From Bifidobacterium aquikefiri (GTDB lineage: Bacteria; Actinomycetota; Actinomycetes; Actinomycetales; Bifidobacteriaceae), in contig NZ_MWXA01000006.1 in the NCBI RefSeq assembly GCF_002259795.1, forward strand, positions 48,504 to 112,503: a DNA stretch of 64,000 nt, written 5' to 3'. This document shows, one piece after another, positions 18,644 through 27,740 of this stretch; the stretch's first letter is position 1; every line of letters starts with the position of its first letter. A program made the translations under genes and the position numbers. The notes beneath the pieces were generated by a model that was not told where the DNA came from, did not search any database, and was given only the letters and a program-made list of their open reading frames with translations.

Positions 18644-19838
18644 GGTCACCCTCACCTCGCGACACCATATGGCCTGAATGGGGTCGATGTTCAGCCTCGG
18701 CACCTGTTGTTTCTGCGTCAAGTCGAGAAGAGCCGATCACGGGCATTTCTGATGTCAGTGAGCCAAAATCCGAGTCCTCGACATTCCAGCGAGACATCAC
18801 ATGATCGAATGCGGAAGAACACTGCACTGCAGAAAAACCGTCCCATATTGCAAGACTGCGTCCAACACATGCATCTGCCGACGCAAGCTCCAACCTGCCA
18901 ATCTGGGCCAAACGACGTTTGCCCCGATGACGGGCAAGGTGCAGGACTATGTCGAATGCTCCGGTGGAAAGCATGTTCAGTGTCTGCACGCTCAAGCCGG
19001 CTTGCAATCCAAGCGAGAGCATGCGCGCGGGCACACGTTCGACACTATCGGCATGCAGGGTCGCCATGCCGCCATGATGTCCGGCATTGAGAGCCATCAG
19101 CAGATCAGTGATCTCGCCGCCTCTGCACTCTCCAAGGATCACGCGATCCGGTCGCATACGCAGGGTGGCTCGAAGCAATTCACTCAGCGAGATAGCTCCG
19201 ACACCTTCGACATTCGCATCACGCGTCGCCATTGCAATATGATTCAGCCTGCCAATATCCCCAAGCTCCCTTGTCTCCTCAACGGTGATGATTCGTTCCC
19301 CACTCGCGCATTCCTTGAGCAAGGCCTTCAACATTGTCGTTTTTCCGGTACCGGTACCGCCGGTGATCAGAATATTGGCATGGCCAAGAGCAATATTTCT
19401 CAATACCTGCACCCATGCTCTGGGAATCATGCCCCGCTCGTACAAAGTGGCGAGAGAAGCTTGCACCCGATCCGGAAACCGTATGGAAATCGAAGCTCCC
19501 TGCGGCACCAATGGGGCAATCACTGCATTGATACGCAATCCATCCGCAGTCGAAGCATCGGCGATGGGACATGAATCATCGAGTCGTGTACCAAACTGTG
19601 AGCACAGTTGCACTGCGAATTCTCGAACTATGTGAGGTGATTGCAACCATGGCGGCCTGCATCGTTCCTCCATGCCTTCCCCTCGATCAGTCCATACGCG
19701 ACCATCCGCAGTGATTGCAAGATCAGTCACACGGCAATCGTTGGCAAACTCATGTAATGGTCCGAAGGAAATGACATGTGCTGCTGCGTTGCCTCGGCCT
19801 TGCGAAGCCGCTGACTGTTCCTTGGTTGAAATGAGCAT
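18630..19838 (-). CDS. tadA: Tad pilus assembly ATPase TadA (CpaF type)
   Basis: A 402-residue secretion ATPase of the GspE/VirB11 superfamily that powers Flp pilus extension. Walker A is GGTGTGKTTMLKALL (about residue 158). The Asp box is IITVEETRELG, Walker B is RMRPDRVILGECRGGE and the His box is NAGHHGGMATLHADS. The N-terminal ~100 residues form the substrate-binding domain, with DGLRINAVIAPL and SISIRFPD. The C-terminal ~70 residues past the ATPase core are variable. It follows tadZ by 14 bp and overlaps tadB, consistent with one operon. Confidence 0.93.
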   Translation of the reverse strand: MLISTKEQSAASQGRGNAAAHVISFGPLHEFANDCRVTDLAITADGRVWTDRGEGMEERCRPPWLQSPHIVREFAVQLCSQFGTRLDDSCPIADASTADGLRINAVIAPLVPQGASISIRFPDRVQASLATLYERGMIPRAWVQVLRNIALGHANILITGGTGTGKTTMLKALLKECASGERIITVEETRELGDIGRLNHIAMATRDANVEGVGAISLSELLRATLRMRPDRVILGECRGGEITDLLMALNAGHHGGMATLHADSVERVPARMLSLGLQAGLSVQTLNMLSTGAFDIVLHLARHRGKRRLAQIGRLELASADACVGRSLAIWDGFSAVQCSSAFDHVMSRWNVEDSDFGSLTSEMPVIGSSRLDAETTGAEAEHRPHSGHMVSRGEGDHANH

Positions 19839-19852
19839 CTCTGCGCTCGTCT

Positions 19853-20767
19853 CTAGCGAGATCGCCTGTGGCGAGTACCTCTGTGGGAAGCATGCGATGA
19901 AACCGAATGCTCCGATTTTCCAACCGTGTCACGCTCAATCGTTGCTAACAGCGCTCTATATTCCTTGGGAATCGAAGCAATGCCAAGTCCTTGCACAATG
20001 GACATACTCAATGCCCGTTGTGGCAGCATTGCATCGATAATGGGCATCTGCAGATATGCCTTGGCATCGGCATCATTCATCCGAACCGACTGTCCGCATG
20101 CCAGATGCGGATGCATGCCGACAATAAGCACCTGTTCCTCTCTGAATTGCCGAATCAATCGCGTCAGATGATGTTTCGCCCGCGCCATCCCCAGCACCGA
20201 CATCTCAACGAGCATAATGATATGCAACTGATCGGAAAGACCGTAATCCGTGAAACTTTCAGCAAAACCATGCGTGCATCCCGCATCGACAACCACAAGC
20301 TCGTGTATCTGTGCCATGGCTTCCACTGCCGCCTTGATCTCCCACGCTTTCACCATTGCACCATCGCCATTCGTTCGATAATTCCATGGGTCAGCGGCAA
20401 GAACCGGAATGCCCTCCCAATGTGGCAATTCCGAGCGCAGCGCTGCACCTGAAAGATGTCCAAGCGGCGCTGACACCTCGCTCATTCTCAATCCACTTTC
20501 GCCTTCGATGCCCAATATCACATCCAGGCCACCTATGCGTATATCGAGATCGACAAGCGAGGTTTTTCTGCCTTGGTTGGATGCATGCAGAGCAAACATT
20601 GACGCAAGCGTCGTCAATCCCAGACCTCCACTCGGTGCGGTGAACACAACCGTCTGTGCCAAGTTCGAATGTTGGATAGGAATGTGAGTGCTGGTAGGGC
20701 CGGAATCGCCTCGTGCATGTTCTGTAATCATAATGCCATTGAAGCCGTCCCATTCGTGCTCTTCCAT
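19853..20767 (-). CDS. tadZ: TadZ/CpaE-like (Ssd-like) ParA-family protein
   Basis: A 304-residue protein heading the Tad operon. It is a MinD/ParA-fold protein of the CpaE/TadZ group (the Rv3660c, septum-site-determining-like type in mycobacteria) that places the pilus machine at its cellular site. The core starts at VVFTAPSGGLGLTTLASMFA (about residues 41-60). Here the Walker A equivalent reads SGGLGLTT, with leucine instead of the catalytic-loop lysine. DLDIRIGGLDVILG and VVVDAGCTHGF follow as the other nucleotide-fold blocks. Unlike CpaE there is no clear N-terminal receiver domain. The ATG at 20767 has no good ribosome-binding site; a later in-frame ATG at 20731 is a plausible alternative. 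Confidence 0.83.
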   Translation of the reverse strand: MEEHEWDGFNGIMITEHARGDSGPTSTHIPIQHSNLAQTVVFTAPSGGLGLTTLASMFALHASNQGRKTSLVDLDIRIGGLDVILGIEGESGLRMSEVSAPLGHLSGAALRSELPHWEGIPVLAADPWNYRTNGDGAMVKAWEIKAAVEAMAQIHELVVVDAGCTHGFAESFTDYGLSDQLHIIMLVEMSVLGMARAKHHLTRLIRQFREEQVLIVGMHPHLACGQSVRMNDADAKAYLQMPIIDAMLPQRALSMSIVQGLGIASIPKEYRALLATIERDTVGKSEHSVSSHASHRGTRHRRSR

Positions 20768-20777
20768 TCAGATCTGG

Positions 20778-20794
20778 CAATGTGGTCGAATGTG
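20778..20794 (-). promoter_or_regulatory. 17-bp Tad motif, copy before tadZ
   Basis: The same CACATTCGACCACATTG as at 17190-17206, here 11-27 bp before the tadZ ATG. If it covers a promoter, the true tadZ start may be further downstream (20731). Confidence 0.55.
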
Positions 20795-20962
20795 GAATTC
20801 ACAACGCGACACGCCGAAGAATGAGGACCTAGCTGGGAACACACACAACTGAACATTCTTCTGCGCGATACAGCACATCAGATAACAATCTTCTTATTAC
20901 TGCTAACTTCATATAACAAAAAACAAATAAATGTCACATTGTCCAATTCTGTCCTTCAGAGC

Positions 20963-21166
20963 TTGAATCCATGAGCCAAAGGAGCATAATAGTAACTGCA
21001 AGGAAAACAGAATAGAGCAGAAGCCCACAAAGGTATATGGTCACGAGGACTATTATGTTGAACGGGCATTGGATGGACTTACCGTTACAACAAGGATGTT
21101 GTGCAGAGATTCTGCCACTGTTGAACTTGCAGGGGAACCCCCTCATCAGGGGGTTCCCTTTTTTGC
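20963..21166 (+). ncRNA. Candidate small transcript with promoter and terminator
   Basis: On the plus strand, TTGAAT (20963-20968) and CATAAT (20985-20990) are spaced by 16 bp. About 150 bp later an intrinsic terminator follows at roughly 21130-21166: GGGGAACCCCC-TCATC-AGGGGGTTCCC ending in TTTTTT. No plus-strand gene with a ribosome-binding site fits between. The opposite strand can encode a short hydrophobic peptide (about 20940-21055, ..YLCGLLLYSVFLAVTIMLLWL..) without a good start signal. A small RNA, possibly antisense to that peptide, is the simplest reading; the terminator is certain, the rest tentative. Confidence 0.45.
21130..21166 (+). terminator. Strong intrinsic terminator
   Basis: A perfect GC-rich stem (GGGAACCCCCT / AGGGGGTTCCC) with a 4-5 nt loop is followed by TTTTTT on the plus strand. 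It stands apart from any plus-strand protein gene, which points to an upstream unannotated transcript. Confidence 0.85.
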
Positions 21167-21198
21167 GTTCCACGGTCTTTTAAGCAGTCACGGGGTTA

Positions 21199-21677
21199 GG
21201 GCTATAGGCACATAGGGTGTTTGCTGGTTGATAATCCTGTTTGACTTAGGGTGCATGAAAGCCAACCCTGTGCCCGCATTGCGGCACCATCATGCATCGC
21301 AACAGAACCACGAGAGCAGGAACAACCCAATGCCGATGCCCGCCATCCCGACCTCCCTTGTCACTCCGACCGAATCCACCTCCCTCGTCGCCCCGACCCA
21401 TTGTCATCTCGAGCGAGCGCAGCGAGTCGAGAGATCTCACCCTTGCGAGCATCAACAGCGAAGATCCCTCGACTCGCTGCGCTCGCTCGGGATGACGATG
21501 GTGTTGTCGTTCATACGGCCGACTCTGACGATGGAACATACAGTTTTGACAAGTTCATACGGCCGACTCGTCCCGCTCGCTCGGAATGACGGGAGCGGAG
21601 CATGGCATCAATTGGAACGAATTACACGCCAGCACACCAGCGAAGACTAAAACCCACACTCCTGTGCCTATAACCCC
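21199..21677 (-). repeat. Long intergenic repeat element, copy B (inverted relative to copy A)
   Basis: About 479 bp bounded by GGGCTATAGGCAC at 21199-21211 and GTGCCTATAACCCC at 21664-21677. Its reverse complement matches copy A (1113-1667) almost throughout, including the block GGTTTTAGTCTTCGCTGG and the paired GAGCGAGCGCAGCGAG palindrome around 21410-21495. Copy A has one extra internal unit. The two copies face each other across about 19.5 kb. Confidence 0.75.
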
Positions 21678-21761
21678 GCGCCTGTACTTCCGAAATTGCC
21701 ACAAAACTCGGGTTAATTGGCAAAAAAGTGTGTCTGATTGTTATCCGCTGCGTTGCGTGTG

Positions 21762-21837
21762 CTGCACAGGTTGTGCTTTGGAAGTCGTTTCTCGAACAAA
21801 CTCAAACGAAAAGCGACTTCCAAAGCACAACGTGCAG
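21762..21837. repeat. Large perfect hairpin (GTTGTGCTTTGGAAGTCG family)
   Basis: GTTGTGCTTTGGAAGTCG (21770-21787) pairs with its complement ending at 21831, and the stem is lengthened by CTGCAC (21762-21767) with GTGCAG (21832-21837). The loop is about 20-24 nt. A second, less perfect copy is at 31501-31576. Both lie next to a GTGCCTATAACCCC end sequence of the long repeat family. Just before it, 21694-21710 is a half-copy of the CACAAAACTCG repeat. Nothing coding is seen from 21677 to 22001. Confidence 0.65.
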
Positions 21838-22001
21838 AAAAACTGAATGCAAACGCACAAGCTGCACATCATGCGTGCATCTTTGCGATATTACCAAGGT
21901 GAAAGTCCCCAAGCGGCTGACCCGTTGTCTAAGATGAATTGCGCCTGAATTATTACGACATCAACGCCGACACATGCCACCCCTTCAACTAGGATGGTGG
22001 C

Positions 22002-24242
22002 ATGGCTCAGATATTTGACGCACCTTCGAAATCCGTGCTCCGCAGTCAGATTGCGGAACACATAGCGGAGACCGAACGTTCAGTACGAAAAATCAACCCT
22101 GATGAGGGTGCAGCTCCTCTGCCCGAAGATCGTTTCTTCGACCGTGAGATTAGCTTGCTCAAGTTCAACAAGCGAGTTCTGGAACTGGCTCAGGACGATA
22201 CACAGCCGATGCTTGAACGGGCCAATTATGCGGCTATCTTTGCCAGCAATTTGGATGAGTTCTTCATGGTTCGCGTTGCAGGACTGAAACGAAGGGTAAC
22301 GACCGGCATCGCCGTGACCGCCGCAAGCGGACTCAGCCCACGTCAGCAGCTTCGCTCCATCTCTGAGCAGGCGCACAAGTTGCAGGATGAATATGCACAT
22401 TACGTCATAGACCATATACTTCCTGAACTTGCTCAGCAGCATATCGTGCTGCTGAGCTGGAACCAGCTGACTGCCACGGAACAGGAGCGCCTGTCCCGCT
22501 TCTTCCGTCAGCAGGTATTCCCTGTCTTGACCCCACTGGCAGTGGATCCCGCTCACCCATTCCCTTATATTTCAGGCAATTCCCTGAATCTTGCGGTTCT
22601 TGTTGAGAATCCAATCTCTGGAAAATCGCACTTTGCCCGTGTGAAGATACCCGATAACATGCCGCGTCTGGTCGCGGTTGACGACCTCACCGACGAGGAG
22701 GGGCGCGAGGAACGCTATGGCTTCATAACAATGGAGAATCTGCTGATTGCGCACCTTGAATCGTTGTTCCCTGGCATGGTGATCAAGGAGGCGCGTTCAT
22801 TCCGCGTCACGAGAAACGAAGATATCGACGTTGAGGAGGACGATGCCGAGAATCTGCTGAACGCCATGGAGAAGGAATTGCTGCGCCGTCGTTTTGGCCC
22901 CCCGATTCGTCTCGAGATTTCAGACACAACATCGCCGTTCCTTTCACAACTGCTGGCAAATCAGCTGCGTGTCAGCGACGATGAGGTGTATCGGGTTCCA
23001 GCTCCGCTCGACTTCACGGTACTCTTTGAACTGCAATCGATCGATCGCGCGGATCTGAAGTATCAGCCTTTCATTCCGATCACCAACCGGCAGATTGCAG
23101 AGGTTGAATCGAGTCGTGCGCAAGACATCTTCGCCGCGATTCGCGAGCACGACATCATGCTTCACCACCCTTACGACTCATTCTCTACCTCTGTGCAGGC
23201 CTTTCTTGCACAGGCAGCGGCTGACCCACAGGTGCTGGCTATCAAGCAGACGCTGTATCGAACATCAGGCAACTCCCCCATCATCGATGCATTGGTCGAT
23301 GCCGCTCATGCCGGCAAGCAGGTGCTGGTGCTCGTCGAGATCAAGGCACGTTTCGACGAAGAGGCAAACATCGCCTGGGCACGCAAGCTCGAACGTGCAG
23401 GCGTCCATGTTGTCTACGGCATTGTTGGACTGAAAACCCACTGCAAGCTGCAACTGGTGGTTCGTCAGGAGGCCGATGGTCTTCGTCGATACTGCCATAT
23501 CGGAACTGGCAACTACAACCCGAAGACCGCCCGGCAATACACCGATCTTGGTTTGCTTACCTGCGACCCCGTGGTTGGCCAGGATTTGACACGCCTCTTC
23601 AACCAGCTTTCGGGGTACGCTCCAAAATCGAGCTTCCATCGATTGCTTGTCGCTCCGCGCTCCGTGCGCTCTGGACTCATTGAGCGCATTCAGCGCGAGG
23701 AGGCAGCTGCCAAGGCCGGAAAAGATGCATGGATCAAGATCAAGGTCAACTCCCTCGTTGATGAGAAGTGCATCGATGCGTTGTATCGTGCCAGCCAGGC
23801 AGGAGTCAAAATCGACATCGTTGAACGCGGCATATGCGCAATCAAGCCCGAGATCCCAGGCCTAAGCGACAATATTCATGTACGTTCGATTCTCGGACGA
23901 TTCCTTGAGCACAGCCGTATCTTCGCCTTTGCGAACTCACAGGGTCCACAGATTGGCGAAGGTCCGATTTCCGGCCCAGAGGTATGGATCGGCTCTGCCG
24001 ATCTGATGCACAGAAATCTCGACCGCAGAGTCGAAGCTCTGGTAAGAATCACATCTCCCGATGAAGTTGACGAACTGATCAAATACATCGACCTGCAGAT
24101 GGCCGACACCACAGCTTCGTGGCATATGAAGGGCGATGGCAGCTACATTCGCCACTCACGCGACGAGCAGGGCAATCCGCTCGTTGATTGCCAGGAATAT
24201 CTGATCAAGAAGCACACACGAATCAAGAGACCTACTCACTGA
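22002..24242 (+). CDS. ppk1: Polyphosphate kinase 1
   Basis: A 746-residue enzyme that makes and degrades inorganic polyphosphate with ATP/ADP. It shows the N-terminal PPK domain ([32 protein letters not shown]) and head domain, then two PLD-like catalytic domains. The phosphorylated histidine sits in [13 protein letters not shown] and the second catalytic histidine in [37 protein letters not shown] is also conserved. The start at 22002 is preceded by AGGATGGTGGC. The length and gene pairing with the following Nudix gene match the mycobacterial ppk1-mutT1 neighbourhood. It probably acts in phosphate storage and stress survival. Confidence 0.97.
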   Translation: MAQIFDAPSKSVLRSQIAEHIAETERSVRKINPDEGAAPLPEDRFFDREISLLKFNKRVLELAQDDTQPMLERANYAAIFASNLDEFFMVRVAGLKRRVTTGIAVTAASGLSPRQQLRSISEQAHKLQDEYAHYVIDHILPELAQQHIVLLSWNQLTATEQERLSRFFRQQVFPVLTPLAVDPAHPFPYISGNSLNLAVLVENPISGKSHFARVKIPDNMPRLVAVDDLTDEEGREERYGFITMENLLIAHLESLFPGMVIKEARSFRVTRNEDIDVEEDDAENLLNAMEKELLRRRFGPPIRLEISDTTSPFLSQLLANQLRVSDDEVYRVPAPLDFTVLFELQSIDRADLKYQPFIPITNRQIAEVESSRAQDIFAAIREHDIMLHHPYDSFSTSVQAFLAQAAADPQVLAIKQTLYRTSGNSPIIDALVDAAHAGKQVLVLVEIKARFDEEANIAWARKLERAGVHVVYGIVGLKTHCKLQLVVRQEADGLRRYCHIGTGNYNPKTARQYTDLGLLTCDPVVGQDLTRLFNQLSGYAPKSSFHRLLVAPRSVRSGLIERIQREEAAAKAGKDAWIKIKVNSLVDEKCIDALYRASQAGVKIDIVERGICAIKPEIPGLSDNIHVRSILGRFLEHSRIFAFANSQGPQIGEGPISGPEVWIGSADLMHRNLDRRVEALVRITSPDEVDELIKYIDLQMADTTASWHMKGDGSYIRHSRDEQGNPLVDCQEYLIKKHTRIKRPTH

Positions 24243-24384
24243 GACACCATATTGCGGCTGACAGCACATCACTGTTAGCCGCAATTTCTTGGTGTGGCGC
24301 GAAGCCCGGCACGATGCATCTCTGGCAGTGAATGGCGCATGCAGGGTATTCGATGCCGCTGGAAGAGATAGCAGGAGATGATAG

Positions 24385-25467
24385 ATGTCTACAACGACTG
24401 AGGCAGCTGGAGCAATCGTATATCGCTGGCGCACTGCCGCCACTGCTCGAACGCCCGATGATGCAACGAAGCTTCCCCTGAGTGACGACGAAGTTCATGA
24501 GGTGATGGGCAACATTGAACTCTGCCTGGTTCACCGTCCCAAATATACGGATTGGAGCTGGCCGAAGGGCAAGGTTGAGGAGAACGAATCCCTGTATCAC
24601 ACAGCGGTGCGCGAGGTTGGTGAGGAAACGGGGATTGCCATTGCTCTGGATTCGTTTCTGAGGGTGGTCGAATACCCGCTGAACCGTGAGGGCGGCAAGC
24701 TGCGTAAAGGTAACATCTCTGGCAACAAGCGCGTCTCATTCTGGATGGCTCATATATTGCCGTCTCGGGATGCAGAGCGGCGCAAACTCACCTTTGGACC
24801 CGTTCATGAGCCGGATCTCAACGAGATAGATGACGTGCGCTGGGTCAGTGCCAACGAGGCAAGGCACATGCTCTCGCACTCGACCGATAGGGATGTGCTT
24901 GATGAATTCACCGATAGGGTGCAGGAGGGTGCACTGCATTCGCGGATTATCTTCATCGTGAGACACAGCAAGGCAGAATCGCGGAAAACATGGCTCGGTG
25001 AGGATTCTGACCGCCCGCTGATGCCACGCGGGGCAGCGGCCGCATACGCGATTGGCCGCGAACTGGCATGTTTTGACCCCACGCTGGTGGTCTCGTCGCC
25101 ATGGCTACGTTGCATTGACACGATCCGACCGTTCTCGCTGCAATCAAGACTTCATATCCACGAGGATGAACGGCTCACCGAATCGAGCTATGAGACATCT
25201 CCGGACGATACACTTGCCTCGATGAACGAGGTCATCGAAGAATCCATTCGCCTGCGGAAGAATTCAATTGTATGCACCCACAGGCCCCTTCTGGGTGGTA
25301 TCTTCGACCTCGTACGTGCGTTATGTGTAAGCACCTCCCTGGCGAAACGTCTGCCGACAAAATCGCCATACATCCCCACTGGGCATGGCGTGGCACTGAG
25401 TGTTGTCAATGCCAGCGAAGGCCCTCGGATCATCGACATACAGAAAGTGATACCCATTGTCTACTAA
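24385..25467 (+). CDS. MutT1-like Nudix hydrolase fused to a histidine phosphatase
   Basis: A 360-residue two-domain protein. Residues 1-~165 form a Nudix domain with the box GKVEENESLYHTAVREVGEETG (G-x5-E-x7-RE-x2-EE-xG). Residues ~190-330 form a SixA/phosphoglycerate-mutase-like domain starting VRHSKAESRK, with DRPLMPRG, VVSSPWLRCIDT and a late CTHRP. This domain order matches mycobacterial MutT1, which hydrolyses diadenosine polyphosphates and oxidised GTP. Its place right after ppk1 is the same as in mycobacteria. An AGGAG ribosome-binding site precedes the start. The substrate is inferred from the family only. Confidence 0.9.
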   Translation: MSTTTEAAGAIVYRWRTAATARTPDDATKLPLSDDEVHEVMGNIELCLVHRPKYTDWSWPKGKVEENESLYHTAVREVGEETGIAIALDSFLRVVEYPLNREGGKLRKGNISGNKRVSFWMAHILPSRDAERRKLTFGPVHEPDLNEIDDVRWVSANEARHMLSHSTDRDVLDEFTDRVQEGALHSRIIFIVRHSKAESRKTWLGEDSDRPLMPRGAAAAYAIGRELACFDPTLVVSSPWLRCIDTIRPFSLQSRLHIHEDERLTESSYETSPDDTLASMNEVIEESIRLRKNSIVCTHRPLLGGIFDLVRALCVSTSLAKRLPTKSPYIPTGHGVALSVVNASEGPRIIDIQKVIPIVY

Positions 25468-26191
25468 TGCTTCATCAAGCTATGGATCCTCTTCGATTCG
25501 TGCTTCGCGATCAGGGTTTTCATTCTCTGGTTCGCAGCGCCCTTCACGTCCCGGACAGCTTGATCAGGCGATCGTTGATCATCTTTCGGGAGGCATGGAT
25601 CCTCAGCAGATCAACGAGATCAGTCATGTATCGGCCGCTTCGCTGCTGAATCGCGTGCACCAGACTCAGGATCCGAATATTGTGCAGCGCGTGCTCACAC
25701 TGGTCGATCGTGAAGGCGTTGACATCATTGCCGAGCTGTGGAGCGATGCCGACCCAGATTCCCTGCCCGGCATTCTCTGGCGCCTCTATACCCTGCGCAG
25801 CTGGATGCGGCGCAGTTCGGATGCCATCAGCGAACTCTGGGCGTTGGGCGAGCCGGTAGACACGGCAGCCTCTGCGATCGTTGGCGTTGATAGACCACCT
25901 GTGGCACAAGACATTGCACGCACTGCCGATTCGATTCTTTCCGGAGCGTTCCAAGGTGATTTCGCCGTCGCACTGGAGCGTGCCGGGGCATTCTGTGAAG
26001 TGATCAGCCTCGGCATTCGTGCTCAATGCACCCGCTTGCAGAAGGCAAGCACAGACAAAGTCGGTTCGCCCTCTCGCTCGGCTCTGGCAACGCAGCTGGC
26101 ACGCTCTCTGCATTCCGCACAGGCGCTGCACACCACAGGACGTGATTTTGTTCATGGTGCACACCTATGGCGTCAGGGATCGTTGGAATAG
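25457..26191 (+). CDS. Conserved protein of unknown function downstream of mutT1
   Basis: A 244-residue protein not recognised with confidence. After a Ser-rich, probably disordered ~35-residue N-terminus it is predicted mostly helical. Blocks include GGMDPQQINEISHVSAASLLNRV, LPGILWRLYTLRSWMRRSSDAISELWALGEP and ALERAGAFCEVISLGIRAQCTRLQ. No membrane segment or catalytic motif is visible. It starts at a TTG (25457) that overlaps the mutT1 stop by 11 bp, preceded by AGAAAG, so it is probably translated by coupling. Position in the ppk1-mutT1 unit suggests a linked role, which is only inference. Confidence 0.7.
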   Translation: MSTNASSSYGSSSIRASRSGFSFSGSQRPSRPGQLDQAIVDHLSGGMDPQQINEISHVSAASLLNRVHQTQDPNIVQRVLTLVDREGVDIIAELWSDADPDSLPGILWRLYTLRSWMRRSSDAISELWALGEPVDTAASAIVGVDRPPVAQDIARTADSILSGAFQGDFAVALERAGAFCEVISLGIRAQCTRLQKASTDKVGSPSRSALATQLARSLHSAQALHTTGRDFVHGAHLWRQGSLE

Positions 26192-26289
26192 CTCGTCATG
26201 GTACCCGTTCACCATCTGACACGCGCGACCGCTTCGTAAGCATACGCTTTCGCAGAGCGCTTATGAACATGCGACAACAAATCATGTCG

Positions 26290-26391
26290 TAGAATGATAT
26301 CCGCGTCGAACCGTGCTTAAGCCCCGGGCTCCATTTGTTGCCGCTGCGAGCGGCGTTTGCGCCGACAGGCGCTTTCACGGTTCGGCGTTTT
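26290..26391 (+). ncRNA. Candidate cloverleaf-shaped structured RNA
   Basis: A -10-like TAGAAT lies at 26290-26295. Just after it, a 12-bp outer stem (26304-26315 CGTCGAACCGTG with 26376-26387 CACGGTTCGGCG, one G-T pair) encloses three small perfect hairpins. These are AGCC-CCG-GGCT (26320-26330), GCCGCT-GCG-AGCGGC (26340-26354) and GCGCC-GACA-GGCGC (26359-26372). The closing stem runs straight into TTTT. The shape is a four-way junction of about 84 nt. It is not a tRNA: no anticodon or T-loop sequences, and the outer stem is too long. Not recognised as a known class. Confidence 0.5.
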
Positions 26392-26414
26392 ACCATTTCC
26401 TCTATTTTCAATGT

Positions 26415-26860
26415 GAGGTTATGGGCACAAAAATGTGTCCTTGTGTTAGTTGGTTGCGTTTGGATATCGTGTGGCTGTGTGGAATTCGTTTCAGTCGAGG
26501 CCTTGTCCCTTTCCCGTCATCCCGAGCGAACTCCACTCTTCTCCCGTCATCCCAAGCGAACTCCACTCTTCTCCCGTCATCCCGAGCGAGCGGAGCGAGT
26601 CGAGGGATCTCCACTGATGCTCACAAGGATGAGATCTCTCGACTCGCTCCGCTCGCTCGAGATGACAAGGGGCGGTGGGGACGCTCGGAATGACACAAGT
26701 GAAGTGGGGACGGTCGAGATGGCAGGCAGCGCTATCAGATCATGCCCGCGCTCGTGGTGCCATTACGTTTCATCGGATGATTGCAGGAAGCACACGAGGC
26801 TCTGGTCATCACCCCCATGAAACCAGCAAACACAAACCAGACTCAGCTATACTCCCACAA
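26415..26860 (+). repeat. Long repeat element, diverged copy C
   Basis: It starts with GAGGTTATGGGCAC (26415-26428), like the ends of copies A and B, and contains a paired GAGCGAGCGGAGCGAGTCGA palindrome at about 26580-26660. Before the palindrome a 30-bp unit (CCGTCATCCCGAGCGAACTC..) is repeated two and a half times in tandem from about 26514. The right end is not clear; CAGCTATACTCCC near 26844 is a weak match to the terminal repeat. Further on, CAGACACACTTTCTTGC occurs twice (26878-26894 and 26968-26984). No gene is seen from 26192 to 27088. Confidence 0.6.
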
Positions 26861-27088
26861 GGGATGAAAGCCAATATCAGACACACTTTCTTGCCAGGCG
26901 CGTATTCAACCGCACCAAACACAATCACCCCTTGAGCCTTACAACCACAACACCTCACAACCAAAAACAGACACACTTTCTTGCATATAGCCCGGCTTCC
27001 AATCCCCAGGCTATAGGCAATGTGATGAAACATACCAATAACACCACATTTCTGCGATTTTGATGTTCAAGGGGTTAGGCTTAGCAGT

Positions 27089-27727
27089 ATGGAACTCCAT
27101 GTATTAGAACATCCTCTGATTGAGCATAAGCTCACTGTGCTGAGGGATAAGAAAACACCATCCAATACCTTCCGCGAGCTCGTCAGCGAGCTGGTCATGC
27201 TGGAAGCATATGAAGCAACACGAAATCTGAGTGTTTCGGATTATCCGATCGAGACCCCGGTTGCGCCTATGGTTGGGAAGAAACTCAGCACGCCGCGCCC
27301 TATGGTCGTGCCGGTCCTGCGAGCGGGACTGGGCATGCTCGATGGCATGACTCGCCTTGTTCCTACTGCCGAAGTTGGTTTCTTGGGCATGAAGCGCGAT
27401 GAAAGCACCCTTGACATCATCACCTATGCCAACCGCCTGCCTGAAGATCTTTCTGGGCGTCAGTGCTTCCTGCTTGATCCAATGCTGGCAACCGGTGGCA
27501 CACTTGTTGCCGCAACGCATTATCTTGCCGAGCATGGTGCCAAGGATGTCACTGCCATCAATATTCTGGCCGCTCCAGAAGGTTTGGAACGCTTGAAGCG
27601 CGACATCGACCCTTCCATCGATTTCAAGGTCGTTGTGTGCGCGGTCGACGAGAAGCTGAACGACAAGGCTTACATTGTGCCTGGCCTGGGCGATGCAGGC
27701 GACAGATTGTACGGCGTCATCGACTGA
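27089..27727 (+). CDS. upp: Uracil phosphoribosyltransferase
   Basis: A 212-residue salvage enzyme converting uracil and PRPP to UMP. The PRPP loop [16 protein letters not shown] lies near residue 128, and [15 protein letters not shown] and GFLGMKRDE are conserved family blocks. The C-terminal [18 protein letters not shown] closes the uracil-binding site. Size is exactly that of bacterial Upp. The start at 27089 has AGGGG further upstream than usual (about 12 bp). The gene stands alone, flanked by repeats, with the ABC-importer operon converging from the other side. Confidence 0.96.
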   Translation: MELHVLEHPLIEHKLTVLRDKKTPSNTFRELVSELVMLEAYEATRNLSVSDYPIETPVAPMVGKKLSTPRPMVVPVLRAGLGMLDGMTRLVPTAEVGFLGMKRDESTLDIITYANRLPEDLSGRQCFLLDPMLATGGTLVAATHYLAEHGAKDVTAINILAAPEGLERLKRDIDPSIDFKVVVCAVDEKLNDKAYIVPGLGDAGDRLYGVID

Positions 27728-27740
27728 TTGTGTTGAGCTG

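Noticed and set aside
20934..21173. A 79-residue minus-strand frame as a full protein
   Set aside because: Its start would lie inside the terminator hairpin. Only the hydrophobic C-terminal part is unusual, and it is listed as a tentative finding.
26304..26387. tRNA gene at the cloverleaf structure
   Set aside because: The loops have 3-4 nt, there is no anticodon loop, TTC or D-loop signature, and the closing stem has 12 bp.
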